Source: Nostoc sp. UHCC 0302 (lineage in GTDB: Bacteria; Cyanobacteriota; Cyanobacteriia; Cyanobacteriales; Nostocaceae). Taken from it: a DNA stretch of 64,000 nucleotides. Location of the stretch: assembly GCF_038096175.1 (NCBI RefSeq), contig NZ_CP151099.1, forward strand, positions 2,544,501 through 2,608,500, given 5' to 3'. The first letter of the stretch is position 1, and each line of letters starts with the position of its first letter. The position numbers and the translations under genes are program-made. Below, piece after piece: positions 54,117-63,550 of this stretch. Under the pieces are notes generated by a model, which did not search any database, had not been told where the DNA came from, and saw only the letters and a list, made by a program, of their open reading frames with translations.

Positions 54117-54518
54117 ATGGCAGATATTGTTGATATTGCAGCTAGTAACGATTCCTTCAAGACACTAGTCGCAGCTGTACAAGCCGCTGGTTTAGTAGAA
54201 ACATTAAAAAGTCCTGGCCCATTCACCGTCTTTGCACCAAATGATGATGCTTTCGCTAAGTTACCACCGGGAACTATACAAACTCTATTACAAAATATCC
54301 CTCAGCTAACGCGAATTTTGAAGTACCATGTCGTTTCAGGAAAGTTGTTGCAGGCTGATTTGGCAAAGCTCAGTACAGTTAATTCTGTAGAAGGCTCCCC
54401 CATCAAAATTAGTACCTCTGATGGTTTTGAAGTGAAAAATGCCACAGTTTTAGCAGCAGATATCGAAGCTGATAATGGTGTAGTTCACGTTATCGATACA
54501 GTGATTTTGCCGGGTTAA
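54117..54518 (+). CDS. fasciclin-domain protein
   Basis: A single fasciclin (FAS1) domain of 133 residues without a signal peptide. Landmarks are [37 protein letters not shown] (the H1 motif) and LKYHVVSGK, ending [15 protein letters not shown] (the H2 region). Such domains act in adhesion or surface interactions in many organisms; in cyanobacteria the role is unclear and the lack of a leader leaves its location open. It is a stand-alone gene ending at an intrinsic terminator. Confidence 0.92.
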   Translation: MADIVDIAASNDSFKTLVAAVQAAGLVETLKSPGPFTVFAPNDDAFAKLPPGTIQTLLQNIPQLTRILKYHVVSGKLLQADLAKLSTVNSVEGSPIKISTSDGFEVKNATVLAADIEADNGVVHVIDTVILPG

Positions 54519-54527
54519 TTAACTTAT

Positions 54528-54552
54528 GGTGGGCAACACCCACCCTATTTTT
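54528..54552 (+). terminator. intrinsic terminator after the fasciclin gene
   Basis: GGTGGG-CAACA-CCCACC followed by CTATTTTT, 9 bases after the stop codon at 54518. Confidence 0.75.
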
Positions 54553-54724
54553 CCAAATATTTTAAGATTAATTATTATAACTATTAGTTTAATGAAAACT
54601 TAGTTAATTTATTAAATTTATGTTACATTTCTAATTTGCTTATTTACATCGTGTGCTAAGGTAAATTTCGTTATTTAGAGTTAAATTAAAATAGTAGCCT
54701 GCTAACATTATTCCCAAGAAATTA

Positions 54725-55060
54725 ATGCTCGATTTCAACACCTTAGCTGACTTCTCTCGCGCCAATTGCATAAGTATCTGTGCATTTCTCGTGCCTGCAA
54801 ACTTACTTGTCACATCTTTGACAATCTTCCTGACAGCAGTACATCGTCCATCACATCAAGTGTGGCAATCGGCTGGAATTGCCAGCTTTTTCGCTTCCGT
54901 AATGATACTGCACGTATATACTTGGTTCATTATTGGTGTGGTTATGCCTCCCACCTACATTTTGCTATGGCTAGCAATCACCTGTTTGCTGTCTAATTTA
55001 GCAGCAATTCTTTTTCAACGACGCTACAGTAACAGCCTTAGTCTTTCCAACAACGTTTGA
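54725..55060 (+). CDS. small membrane protein, 111 aa
   Basis: A 111-residue protein with three predicted membrane helices (about 17-39, 49-73 and 78-98). Charged residues lie mainly at the ends (FQRRYSNSLSLSNNV). The helix NCISICAFLVPANLLVTSLT and the WQSAGIASFFASVMILHVYT segment are characteristic, but I know no function. The start ATG is preceded by CCAAGAAATTA. The codon pattern supports coding over the alternative frame at 54766. Confidence 0.65.
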   Translation: MLDFNTLADFSRANCISICAFLVPANLLVTSLTIFLTAVHRPSHQVWQSAGIASFFASVMILHVYTWFIIGVVMPPTYILLWLAITCLLSNLAAILFQRRYSNSLSLSNNV

Positions 55061-55102
55061 AATTTATACATAGATACATACCCATACAATGACGCAAAGA
55101 CG

Positions 55103-55342
55103 CTAAAGAAAACTTTGCGCCTTTGTACTTAAATCCATCGGAAACTGCCCTTTTGCCCCTGCAACACCAGAATTAATCGCAGGACTACCTGCTAGTAGGG
55201 GACGCACTAGTACACCATTAATGTTTTGTAGCGCACCTAGTTTAGGATCAGCAACTAGAGAATTAGCAATTACTTTAACAGCCTTTTTGGTTAGCGGCCC
55301 TGGAAACTCGATATTACTGCCACCATCCTTTAGTTCACTCAC
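55103..55342 (-). pseudogene. C-terminal remnant of a choice-of-anchor Q-type repeat protein
   Basis: The frame reads VADPKLGALQNINGVLVRPL then LAGSPAINSGVAGAKGQFPM, the typical end of beta-helix surface proteins (DPKLGPLxxNGG, LLPGSPAIDAG). The remainder of such a protein, normally many hundred residues, is absent upstream. The short frame therefore looks like a leftover rather than a gene. Confidence 0.65.
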
Positions 55343-55660
55343 AAAGCAAGAGATTTTAAAAGCTTGAAAAGTCCTGGCTAAAGGAATTTATTTACGCGAT
55401 CGCACTAATTTACTGAATTGATGACGCAGATTTGGCCAAGCAAGATGCGTTTATGCTTTTAATGGGGTAGGGTGGGCAGCTTGCACACCCTACTACAAGA
55501 TAGATGTTTTATCTCTTGCAAGTCCTTTACACTACTAAAGGTTTATTGCTTTGAGATTCGCTATAAAACCAGTATTAAGGGATTTCTGGGTCTAACAATC
55601 TCAACGCTAACCCTAGTAAGTGTCTTAAATCATGGACAGCAATCTGCCATTTTAAAGGGA
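55343..55660. other. intergenic upstream of the DUF697 GTPase
   Basis: 318 bp. It has a hairpin GTAGGGTG/CACCCTAC (55467-55474, 55486-55493) like that after the fasciclin gene. The open frame that extends the GTPase N-terminally from 55472 starts in this hairpin region and has poor coding character. Confidence 0.45.
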
Positions 55661-56995
55661 ATGACTGAGCAACGTAATGCTGATCTACCGTCAGATGAAT
55701 CTCAGCAATCTCAGGAGCCGACCGATAAATTGACTACCAAGTCGGTCGATAGTTCCTGGACAGATCGCATTGCTGGTGTGTGGAACCAGACAACAGCACG
55801 CTTAACACAACTCCTACCCGTAGAACAACTGGCACAGACAGTTGTTGAATGGTTTAGCGTTAGCGACGCTCAGGTAGTAGAAATTTTGGAGAAAGTTCGA
55901 GCCGAACTGCCCACTACGGAAGCACTACTGATTGGTAAACCTCAAGCAGGAAAAAGTTCAATTGTGCGGGGATTGACGGGTGTTTCTGCCGAAATTGTCG
56001 GTCAGGGATTTCGTCCTCACACACAAAATACCCAGCGCTATGCCTATCCTTCTAGTGACCTACCATTGCTGATTTTTACTGATACGGTAGGACTAGGGGA
56101 TGTCAAACAGGATACTCAAGGTATTATTAAAGAGTTAGTTGGCGATTTGAAACAGGAAAGTCGCAGCGCTAGAGTTCTGATTTTAACTGTTAAAATCAAT
56201 GATTTTGCAACTGACACCCTACGACAAATTGCTCAACAACTGCGTCAGCAGTATCCAGATATTCCTTGTTTACTAGCAGTTACCTGCTTGCATGAGCTTT
56301 ATCCTTCTACTACAGAAGATCATCCAGCCTATCCGCCAGATTATCAAGAGGTAAACCGCGCATTTGCGGCAATTGAGCAAGCTTTTACCAGACTATACAA
56401 TCGCTCGGTACTGATTGACTTTACTTTAGAAGAAGACGGCTACACACCAATATTTTATGGCTTAGAAGCTCTGATAGATTCCTTAGCAGAGCTACTTCCT
56501 GAAGCAGAAGCCCAGGCAATTCATCAGTTGTTAGATCGAGAGGAAGCTGGTAAGCAAATCGGCAATCTCTATCGGGATGCTGGACGCCGTTACATTTTGC
56601 CATTCGCGATTATGTCTGCCACACTCGCGGCTGTACCTCTGCCATTTGCCACAATGCCTGTGCTAACAGCCTTGCAAGTATCAATGGTGGGCCTGTTAGG
56701 AAAATTATACGGACAGACGCTGACGCCATCCCAAGCTGGAGGAGTTGTGAGTGCGATCGCTGGTGGTTTCCTTGCACAGGCGATTGGACGAGAGTTAGTT
56801 AAATTTATACCAGGTTTCGGGAGTGCGATCGCTGCTTCTTGGGCAGCTGCTTATACTTGGTCGCTAGGAGAAACAGCTTGCGTATACTTTGGCGACTTAA
56901 TGGGTGGTAGAAAACCCGATCCTCAGAAAATTCAGTCTGTAATGCAAGAAGCGTTTAAGACCGCGCAAGAACGGTTTAAAGGAATTAATAAATGA
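55661..56995 (+). CDS. GTPase with C-terminal DUF697 membrane domain
   Basis: A 444-residue TRAFAC-class GTPase. The P-loop is GKPQAGKSS (residues 92-100), Switch II is FTDTVGLGDV and the G4-region strand is CLLAVTCLHEL. The C-terminal 130 residues form the hydrophobic DUF697 domain (FAIMSATLAAVPLPFATMPV, QAIGRELVKFIPGFGSAIAA), which inserts in or sits at membranes. It is a common cyanobacterial protein of unknown role, perhaps in membrane remodelling or ribosome-related regulation. The start at 55661 (MTEQRNADLP) is chosen on composition; an AAAGGGA sequence is close to it. Confidence 0.85.
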   Translation: MTEQRNADLPSDESQQSQEPTDKLTTKSVDSSWTDRIAGVWNQTTARLTQLLPVEQLAQTVVEWFSVSDAQVVEILEKVRAELPTTEALLIGKPQAGKSSIVRGLTGVSAEIVGQGFRPHTQNTQRYAYPSSDLPLLIFTDTVGLGDVKQDTQGIIKELVGDLKQESRSARVLILTVKINDFATDTLRQIAQQLRQQYPDIPCLLAVTCLHELYPSTTEDHPAYPPDYQEVNRAFAAIEQAFTRLYNRSVLIDFTLEEDGYTPIFYGLEALIDSLAELLPEAEAQAIHQLLDREEAGKQIGNLYRDAGRRYILPFAIMSATLAAVPLPFATMPVLTALQVSMVGLLGKLYGQTLTPSQAGGVVSAIAGGFLAQAIGRELVKFIPGFGSAIAASWAAAYTWSLGETACVYFGDLMGGRKPDPQKIQSVMQEAFKTAQERFKGINK

Positions 56996-57078
56996 AGGGA
57001 CTGGGTACTGGGGAGCAGAAGGGAAACCCAAAAAAGAATAAGAATTCTTAAGTCCTATCTTCTGTCTCCCCCTTCTAC

Positions 57079-57597
57079 TTACTCAATCACTTTAAAGTCG
57101 CTTATTCCGATATATATTTCTTCATCGGCTAATTGAGCGTCTTTATCAATGGTAATTTGGGTTGGGTAGCCGAATGTGGGGTCATATTGCACATCCACTT
57201 TGTATGCTCTATGAGCGATCGCTTGGTTAATCACATTAAAGAGCTTGCGAACTGTATCGTATTTTTGAAAAAACTCTGGATTACTGACTGGCTGACCCTT
57301 AAAAGTGACAGAAGTTGTTTTCCCGTTACGTACTTGAATGACTACTGGCCCTCTAGCTTCTTCTACACAAAAGCAACCGTTGGTGTATGTATAGTCATAA
57401 TTGAGGATATTTTGCTGATTCCACAATCGGCGATTCTTCTTGTACTGCTGTATATCAGATTTAGTGATGGTTGATGATTCTGTTGTTGATTCAGCTACTT
57501 GTATAGGCAGCTGAGACATTACTGGTACGTTCAAACTTAGAGATATCAGTAATCCCGCACTAGCAATAATAGGTAAACGCATATAAATCGACTTCAC
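57079..57597 (-). CDS. secreted DUF6174-domain protein
   Basis: A 172-residue protein with an N-terminal signal peptide (MKSIYMRLPIIASAGLLISL then SLNVPVMS-QLP). The DUF6174 body follows: NRRLWNQQNILNYDYTYTNG then CFCVEEARGPVVIQVRNGKT, and YDPTFGYPTQITIDKDAQLA, which are the family landmarks. The CFC pair may form a disulfide or bind metal. It should reside in the periplasm; function is unknown. A start at the sixth codon (MRLPIIAS) is equally good. Confidence 0.8.
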   Translation of the reverse strand: MKSIYMRLPIIASAGLLISLSLNVPVMSQLPIQVAESTTESSTITKSDIQQYKKNRRLWNQQNILNYDYTYTNGCFCVEEARGPVVIQVRNGKTTSVTFKGQPVSNPEFFQKYDTVRKLFNVINQAIAHRAYKVDVQYDPTFGYPTQITIDKDAQLADEEIYIGISDFKVIE

Positions 57598-57821
57598 TGG
57601 AGTTCATCGCTTAGTATAACTGAACCTAGCTTACTTTTAAACTGTTATTAGCTTTATATAAGGAGGCTTTTACTCAATATTAACCTTAGTTTCGAATTCC
57701 GTAATATTGCAAACCAAAACTATTAATAAATCAACCTAAAGAAATAAATCAAATATTAGGTATCAAGCTATTAAATAGAAGATAGATAAGTTCAAGCCAT
57801 AAGGCTATAGGAGTAAAGGCA

Positions 57822-58085
57822 ATGGATTTGTTTAATAGCTTTGATCAGTTTTTTAGGCAGCTTAGTGAGTTACAAAAATCAATTTTTGTGAACTGGGAGT
57901 CGATGATATTAAATATGCAAAATATAAATATATCAAATCTCCCTGACGATTTTGAGAAGGCAGCTAAATTACAAGAAGAGTTAGTAAAAAGCTCTTTAGA
58001 CTTTCAAGAGCAAGTCAGTCGATTTTCTATCGATACTCAAAGGAGAATGTGGGATAGTTATTTTAAAATGCTTCGGAAAAGCTAG
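57822..58085 (+). CDS. small helical protein, phasin-like composition
   Basis: An 87-residue protein with amphipathic helices and no membrane segment: FDQFFRQLSELQKSIFVNWE, FEKAAKLQEELVKSSLDFQE, SIDTQRRMWDSYFKMLRKS. The pattern of Phe, Gln and charged residues recalls phasins and related surface-binding proteins, and it might coat a granule or act as a small coiled-coil adaptor. The similarity is by composition only. AGGAG lies 12 bases before the ATG. Confidence 0.65.
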   Translation: MDLFNSFDQFFRQLSELQKSIFVNWESMILNMQNINISNLPDDFEKAAKLQEELVKSSLDFQEQVSRFSIDTQRRMWDSYFKMLRKS

Positions 58086-58104
58086 ATTTCAAGATAGGAA
58101 TTAA

Positions 58105-58133
58105 GTAGAGACGTTGCAATGCAATATCTCTAC
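58105..58133. repeat. GTAGAGACG hairpin repeat, copy 2
   Basis: The stem GTAGAGACGTTGC/GCAATATCTCTAC (imperfect) corresponds to the copy at 26639-26667. It lies between the converging ends of two genes. Confidence 0.7.
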
Positions 58134-58154
58134 TGATTGATTCTACACTCTTTT

Positions 58155-59330
58155 TTAATTGGCAAAAGTTGAACTAAAGATAATATGATGTTTGGAGTCA
58201 AACAAAATCTTTCTTTGTTGCTGTAACTTGTTTAGCTCTCGCGTCACCGTCACTCTTGTGGTGCAACAAGCATCAGCGAGATCCTGATGTGTAAGGCGAA
58301 CACTCAAACGAGTACCTTGTGCCACTGGTTCACCAAATTCCTGTGTTAACCACAGCAATAGATAATATAAGCGATCGCTAACACGACGCTTTCCAGCAAT
58401 GTTTAAAAGCAATTCTGCTTGGCGGACACGCGCACTTATTTGAGGTAAGAGAGCCTGAGCTAGACGAGGTGAAGCAGCAATTTCTTCAAGGGAAATGCAA
58501 ACTAGTTCGACTTCTGGCGAAAGGCTCGTTACTTGATAAATAGGTAGAGAAGTGATACTAGAGCCAAAGGGCATAGATGGCCCTGCCAAACCAATGAAGA
58601 CTTCTTCGCCGGTTTCATTCATTGTGCTTAGTTTTACTAAACCTTGAGAAACTAGCCAAATGCTTTTGGGTTGTAGTGGGATAATATCTCCCTTGCAATA
58701 ATTATACTTGGGACGATCCTGAGTAGGATCGTACTCATTGCTTTGTAATGCTAGTAGTGCACGCTTGGATTCAGTAATATCGCGTATTATCCAACGCCAA
58801 ACAGTTAAGTTGCTTTCAAAGTCGCGAACAGGGGATACAGTCAAAGCAGCGTCAAAAGGCTCACTGTGACGGGGCTGTATACGTAGCCTCCACTCTTGTA
58901 CATACTCAAAGCTCAATCGGCTGAGTTGATTACGAAACGCCTGACGCTCGTCTAAGGGTATGAAGCAAACCAACGGTTTGTTTAGTAAAAACTCCTGTTC
59001 AACATTAAACAGTGTAGCAGCCGCGCGATTTGCTTCTTGAATTTTCCCTCGTGTGTCGCTTACCAAGTAAGCATTTGGTATAAGATCGCATAGGTCTTGG
59101 TAGCGTCGATGTTCTGCTCTAAATCGCGCTCGTGCGATCGCTAATTCTTGTGTTTGCTGTGACAGTCTCTTTGTAGCTACCTCTAGTGTTTCCGAAGCTG
59201 TGCCGAGTTCCATGAAGACAGCTGGCAGCAAATTGGCTTTCGGTTCTCCCGAGGCGATCGCATCTTGGTACAAATTAGTTAAGCGCCCATACAGCGATTC
59301 TACCTGTTGGGTAAAGGTATCTTGGTTCAT
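58155..59330 (-). CDS. PAS-domain Crp/Fnr-family transcription regulator
   Basis: A 391-residue regulator. Residues 1-75 are coiled coil (TASETLEVATKRLSQQTQEL). A PAS domain covers about 75-200 (DLIPNAYLVSDTRGKIQEAN and WRWIIRDITESKRALL). A cyclic-nucleotide-binding-like beta region covers about 215-300 (LVSQGLVKLSTMNETGEEVF IGLAG) and the Crp helix-turn-helix about 325-391 (RLTHQDLADACCTTRVTVTR). The fusion of PAS sensing and Crp output in one protein lets it bind DNA in response to redox or light. The effector site residues of Crp are not obvious. Confidence 0.85.
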   Translation of the reverse strand: MNQDTFTQQVESLYGRLTNLYQDAIASGEPKANLLPAVFMELGTASETLEVATKRLSQQTQELAIARARFRAEHRRYQDLCDLIPNAYLVSDTRGKIQEANRAAATLFNVEQEFLLNKPLVCFIPLDERQAFRNQLSRLSFEYVQEWRLRIQPRHSEPFDAALTVSPVRDFESNLTVWRWIIRDITESKRALLALQSNEYDPTQDRPKYNYCKGDIIPLQPKSIWLVSQGLVKLSTMNETGEEVFIGLAGPSMPFGSSITSLPIYQVTSLSPEVELVCISLEEIAASPRLAQALLPQISARVRQAELLLNIAGKRRVSDRLYYLLLWLTQEFGEPVAQGTRLSVRLTHQDLADACCTTRVTVTRELNKLQQQRKILFDSKHHIIFSSTFAN

Positions 59331-60370
59331 TATTTAAGTTCGGTGGTATATAGGTTTTTAGTCTCTGGCTAGAAACAAACTATTAATTAATTCCTCATGG
59401 GTCTGGCCGAAGACGCAAGGAGGCAGGGGGCAAAGGTAAAATATGTTATGAATTCCCTCTTCTTTACCACTTGATTAATTTGCCAAAAATTTCTTCAATA
59501 ATTGCCTACATTCAGTCTTATTTAAATACTAAAAAATTCAGTCGAGAAAGTCGGTACGATTTCGTACTCAGACACTAAATCAAAATTCTTCCAAAATCTA
59601 ACTAGGTTCCTTGCCTAGTAACTGAGTTCTAATATTCAACTGTTTTCCATTGTGGAAACTCAGACTTGCAAAGCTAAATCCTACAGTCAACAAGTATTTT
59701 TTTAAAGGTTATGTACTTTCCAATTTCTAATTTACAACTTTTTACTGTTGGAAAAATAAATAAATTTAAAGCACTCTTGACAAGAAATCCACCTTATTAT
59801 AGAAGTTTATAAAATTTCAAATGTAATCAGCTTTATGGGTGATTGCAAAACTAATCAAAAATTGTTAATTGAGATTACATACTGGTTTTAGACAAATTTA
59901 TCCAGATAACAGTCAACTGAAGCCGTTGCTCAAATATATAGACAAATTCCTGCTCTGTATCTATTAAATGTACTTCTGACAAACTTTCAGATGCCAATGC
60001 TCAATATAGCTGCAAAGGAAGTAGATATAAATTCTCGCTCGTAGAGTACCTTAGTACCAAAAAATGAATACCTCCGCTATTTATATTAAGCAGAGGTATT
60101 AAGACTATTGTATTAGAAAGGATATAGGGGAAGAAACGAATGGCACGCTTGTTAAGCCTAAAAGTAGGCAGTGTATGGATTGCAGAGGGGCAGGGGAGGC
60201 AGGGGAGGTAGAGGAACTGGCGTTGCTTTTTTTTCCACTTCCTCCCTTGCCCCAGTTCCCCTCTTACCTAATTCCTCCTCTGCTCCCCCTGCTCCCCTTG
60301 CTCCCCTTGCTGCCTCGACCATTTACCTTTTCTTAGTGCCATTCGGGGAAGAAACCTTTACGCCCAGAAA
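59331..60370. other. 1-kb intergenic region with purine- and pyrimidine-rich tracts
   Basis: AT-rich first two thirds with no gene. From about 60176 to 60320 it has low-complexity GGGGAGGCAGGGGAGG and CTCCCCTGCTCC tracts (STRR type). The first 100 bases hold the presumed promoter of the PAS-Crp gene. A 67-codon frame across the tracts is an artefact of composition. Confidence 0.45.
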
Positions 60371-61960
60371 TTAGACTTGCTCTACCCCTGGACGGCCATT
60401 TTCAACTACAAATGAGGCACGGTTACTAATTGTGCCAAGTCGTGTTGTTACCTCTGACATAACTAGGTAATCTGTTTTCCAACTTGTGGGAGACAACTCG
60501 CAACGCGCATACCCCCGTTGATTATTGAAAAATTTGATATGTGGATTGTCTGGTAAGTAGGCTGCAACTGTGGGGTTTGTGTCTGACCCATCTCCACCGG
60601 AGCTAATTGAGCTACAGACAAATTCACTTCCAACTGTAGCGGATTGTGGGTTATTAAAGTCAGCCTTTAGATCCATTGCCCAGTGAGAATGTACATCGCC
60701 TGCTAGGGAGACTGGATTGGAGGGTTGACGCTGTTCTAAAAAAGATAAAAGGCGATCGCGGGAAGCCAGATAACCATCCCACTTATCCATACTGAAGGTT
60801 CCGCCTTCCCCTGGTTTCATATCTCTTTGAGCAATTGGAACTTGTTGAGCTAGAATGTTCCATTTGTTTTCCGAGCGATTTAAAGCATTGAACAACCAAT
60901 CTTCTTGGCGTTTGCCAGTAATTGTTGCCTGTGGATCAAAATTTTCTGGACAACGTTCTTTTGTTCCATCTCCACAGGGCTGATCGGTGCGATATTGGCG
61001 GGTATCTAGGACGTAAAAGTTTGCCAGATTTCCAAAGGAAAGCTGACGGTAAAGTTGCATATTGGGGCCACGAGGACGAGAGAAAGGACGCAGTGGCATA
61101 TGTTCGTAGTAAGCTTGGTAAGCAAAGGCTCGCCGTTGCAAAAAGATTGCCCGATTCTGATCTGGTTCGTTATCGACTTCTGAGATGTCGTTAGCATAGT
61201 TATTTTCTACCTCGTGATCATCCCAAGTGACAATCCAAGGAAATGCTGCATGAGCTGCTTGCAGATCACCATCGGTTTTGTAGAGAGCGTGACGATTACG
61301 GTAATCTTCTAAAGTTATAATTTCTGGACTGTTGTGCGGTCTGACGACATTTGTTCCAATTCCTCCCTCGTAAATGTAGTCACCAACATGAACTACTAGG
61401 TTGAGGTTTTCTTGAGCCATATATTTGTAGGCAGTAAAATACCCTTGCTGATAGTTCTGGCAGGAAGCCAGTGCAAAGGTAAATTTACTCAAGTAGCTCT
61501 CTGGCGAAGGAGCAGTACGAGTCCGACCAATCGGGCTGGCTTCGTTGCCTACATTGAACCGATACCAATACCAAGTATCAGCTTGGAGTCCATCAACTAC
61601 AATTCGGACAGAATGAGCCAGTTCTGGAGTAGCAAACTCGGTTCCTCTGGCGACAATGCGCTTCATATTGGGATCAGTCGATACTTCCCAGCGAATTGGC
61701 ACGTTAACAGGTGGTACTCCGCCTCCATTCAGGGGATCGGGAGCCAGACGAGTCCAGATCACTACGCTGGTTGGATAGGGTTCACCTGACGCTACACCAA
61801 GCGTAAAAGGATAATTGGAAAATCTACCTGTGGCGATCGCTCTTTGATTGGAAAATTGGTTAGCGATCGCTAAACCAGTAAATGCTCCTGCCCCAATGAT
61901 TAAGTTACGTCGCTTGATTCGGCTGTGGAGCAACCGCTCGAAATGTCCGTAATTTACCAT
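60371..61960 (-). CDS. phoD: alkaline phosphatase D (PhoD), Tat-exported
   Basis: A phosphodiesterase/monoesterase that releases phosphate from organic phosphorus outside the cell. The N-terminus has a twin-arginine signal (SRIKRRNLIIGAGAFTGLAI). The N-terminal PhoD_N beta domain begins YPFTLGVASGEPYPTSVVIW. The metallophosphatase motifs are HVGDYIYEGG, WIVTWDDHEVENNYANDISE, YVLDTRQYRTDQPCGDGTKE and VSLAGDVHSHWAMDL. The length of 529 residues matches PhoD. No Pho-box was convincing in the upstream region, so phosphate control is not shown here. Confidence 0.95.
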   Translation of the reverse strand: MVNYGHFERLLHSRIKRRNLIIGAGAFTGLAIANQFSNQRAIATGRFSNYPFTLGVASGEPYPTSVVIWTRLAPDPLNGGGVPPVNVPIRWEVSTDPNMKRIVARGTEFATPELAHSVRIVVDGLQADTWYWYRFNVGNEASPIGRTRTAPSPESYLSKFTFALASCQNYQQGYFTAYKYMAQENLNLVVHVGDYIYEGGIGTNVVRPHNSPEIITLEDYRNRHALYKTDGDLQAAHAAFPWIVTWDDHEVENNYANDISEVDNEPDQNRAIFLQRRAFAYQAYYEHMPLRPFSRPRGPNMQLYRQLSFGNLANFYVLDTRQYRTDQPCGDGTKERCPENFDPQATITGKRQEDWLFNALNRSENKWNILAQQVPIAQRDMKPGEGGTFSMDKWDGYLASRDRLLSFLEQRQPSNPVSLAGDVHSHWAMDLKADFNNPQSATVGSEFVCSSISSGGDGSDTNPTVAAYLPDNPHIKFFNNQRGYARCELSPTSWKTDYLVMSEVTTRLGTISNRASFVVENGRPGVEQV

Positions 61961-62321
61961 CTTATACCCCCAATTAATAGGTCAAGGATGGCAAAGCAAT
62001 ATCTGACACTAAAAAGGCAGAACGATTGTAAATTTGTAATCAACACCCTCACATTAGGGCTTGAAACACTACATTCTTCTGCCAGATAAAATATGCTTGA
62101 TGATACTTTGCCGTTTAGAACCTACCAAGGGGATGTTAATTCTTTATAAAGGTACAGTTAATATCCTCTTATCAGGCTTGCTTCCCTACTCAGAAAATTT
62201 ACAGCAGGAGCAGGGAGCAGGAAAACAAGGCGGACAAGCGTAAGAAATACTTATTGTACAGACGCGTAGACGCTCGAAGAGCGGCTTCTCATAAGAGTAT
62301 AATCACGTCTCTGACTCTTAC
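61961..62321. other. phoD upstream region with 56-bp repeat copy 2
   Basis: 361 bp. The part adjacent to 61961 is the phoD promoter region. The 56-bp repeat (62255-62310) differs at three positions from that at 36005-36060. No gene supported. Confidence 0.5.
62255..62310. repeat. 56-bp dispersed repeat, copy 2
   Basis: Same TGTACAGACGCG start and AGAGTATAATCACGTCT end as copy 1. Two of the three substitutions lie in the GCGGCTTCTC surroundings. Confidence 0.8.
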
Positions 62322-63284
62322 TCAAGCTGACATCAATTTCTGGATACGCTGTGGTTCTTCTCCTAGCCAATCTGGATTTTGAGCAGTGCTGTCGAAAATT
62401 GATGAGGTTTTGAATGGCTCAAACTCTCCGCGTGATGCTGCTTTTGCCGTTTTAGCTAAGAGCGATCGCACCTGCTCTTCATCCATTGGTTGGAATGTTC
62501 GCACTGCTTCAAATGCTTGATCGAGAATCTCCATGCTGTCAATTCCAGTAATCACAACTGATGTAGGCAGATTTAGGGCATAGTGTAGACACTCAATTGG
62601 CGTAACAGTATTTGACCGTAAAAGAATACCGTTTGCCAGACTTTTCATACCCAGAATGCCAATGTTTTGTTTAACCAGTTCTGGCACAACCAACTTCGAG
62701 AAACTGCGGAAGTGTGCATCCATCACATTGAGCGGCATCTGAGCCGTATCAAACTTAAAGCCGCGATCGGCTGCAACTTCCAGCATATATAGATGAACAT
62801 GGGGGTCTTTATGCCCAGTGAAGCCAATATAGCGGAGTTTACCTGCTTCCCGCGCTTCAATTAAAGCGGCATTCGCGCCTTCTTCGTCAAAAACCCGATC
62901 TGGGTCTTCATAGCGGAGAATTTCGTGATGCTGAACGAGATCAATATAATCAACTTGGAGACGTTGAAGCGATTCGTCTAGTTGTCTGGCTGCTTCTTTC
63001 TTCGAGCGGCCATCAATTTTCGTCATCAGAAATACTTTGTCTCGGTAACCATCACGTAGCGCCTTCCCCATACGAATCTCGCTGGCTCCACCGTTGTAAT
63101 CCCAACTGTTATCCATAAAGGTGATGCCGCGATCAATCGCTGCACGAACAATCCGAATACCGAGTTGCTCATCAACGTGCTTTAAAGCGATGTGCCAACC
63201 ACCCAGTCCAATCGCAGAAACTTTCTCTTCTGTACTGCCAAGAACTCGGTAGAGCATTTCTGAATTTGACGTTGTTCTGGACAT
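62322..63284 (-). CDS. aldo/keto reductase
   Basis: A 320-residue NADPH-dependent oxidoreductase of the aldo/keto reductase superfamily. The catalytic tetrad appears as Asp and Tyr in FMDNSWDYNGGASEIRMGKA, Lys in FLMTKIDGRSKKEA and His in DLVQHHEI. The barrel continues with LRYIGFTGHKDPHVHLYMLE and the NADPH-binding C-terminus LPTSVVITGIDSMEILDQAF. Substrates of this subgroup, small carbonyl compounds, cannot be told from sequence. It has its own intergenic region and no operon partner. Confidence 0.92.
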   Translation of the reverse strand: MSRTTSNSEMLYRVLGSTEEKVSAIGLGGWHIALKHVDEQLGIRIVRAAIDRGITFMDNSWDYNGGASEIRMGKALRDGYRDKVFLMTKIDGRSKKEAARQLDESLQRLQVDYIDLVQHHEILRYEDPDRVFDEEGANAALIEAREAGKLRYIGFTGHKDPHVHLYMLEVAADRGFKFDTAQMPLNVMDAHFRSFSKLVVPELVKQNIGILGMKSLANGILLRSNTVTPIECLHYALNLPTSVVITGIDSMEILDQAFEAVRTFQPMDEEQVRSLLAKTAKAASRGEFEPFKTSSIFDSTAQNPDWLGEEPQRIQKLMSA

Positions 63285-63550
63285 CTGTTCTCCTTGTATG
63301 CCAGCTATTACTTAAGTACATATAACTGTGTGCAAATTCAAATACAAGGAATAGTTCACAATATCTTTCTTAAGATACAGTTTCCGAGCTAATTAGGAAA
63401 ACACTGGACAAGCCGAAATACTGATGGCAATTTGGGATGTGTGTGGCATGGCGGATAGACCAAATAAACGCAGCTAGAATTTATAAATTTTGGGATAATT
63501 CAGGTAGTAACTCAGCATTAATAGAAATAAGCGCCAATTCTACAAAAGAG

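Noticed and set aside
60171-60374. 67-codon frame before phoD
   Set aside because: Translates purine- and pyrimidine-rich low-complexity tracts only.
62061-62243. 60-codon frame upstream of phoD
   Set aside because: No start context and no similarity; the region is the phoD promoter side and repeat DNA.
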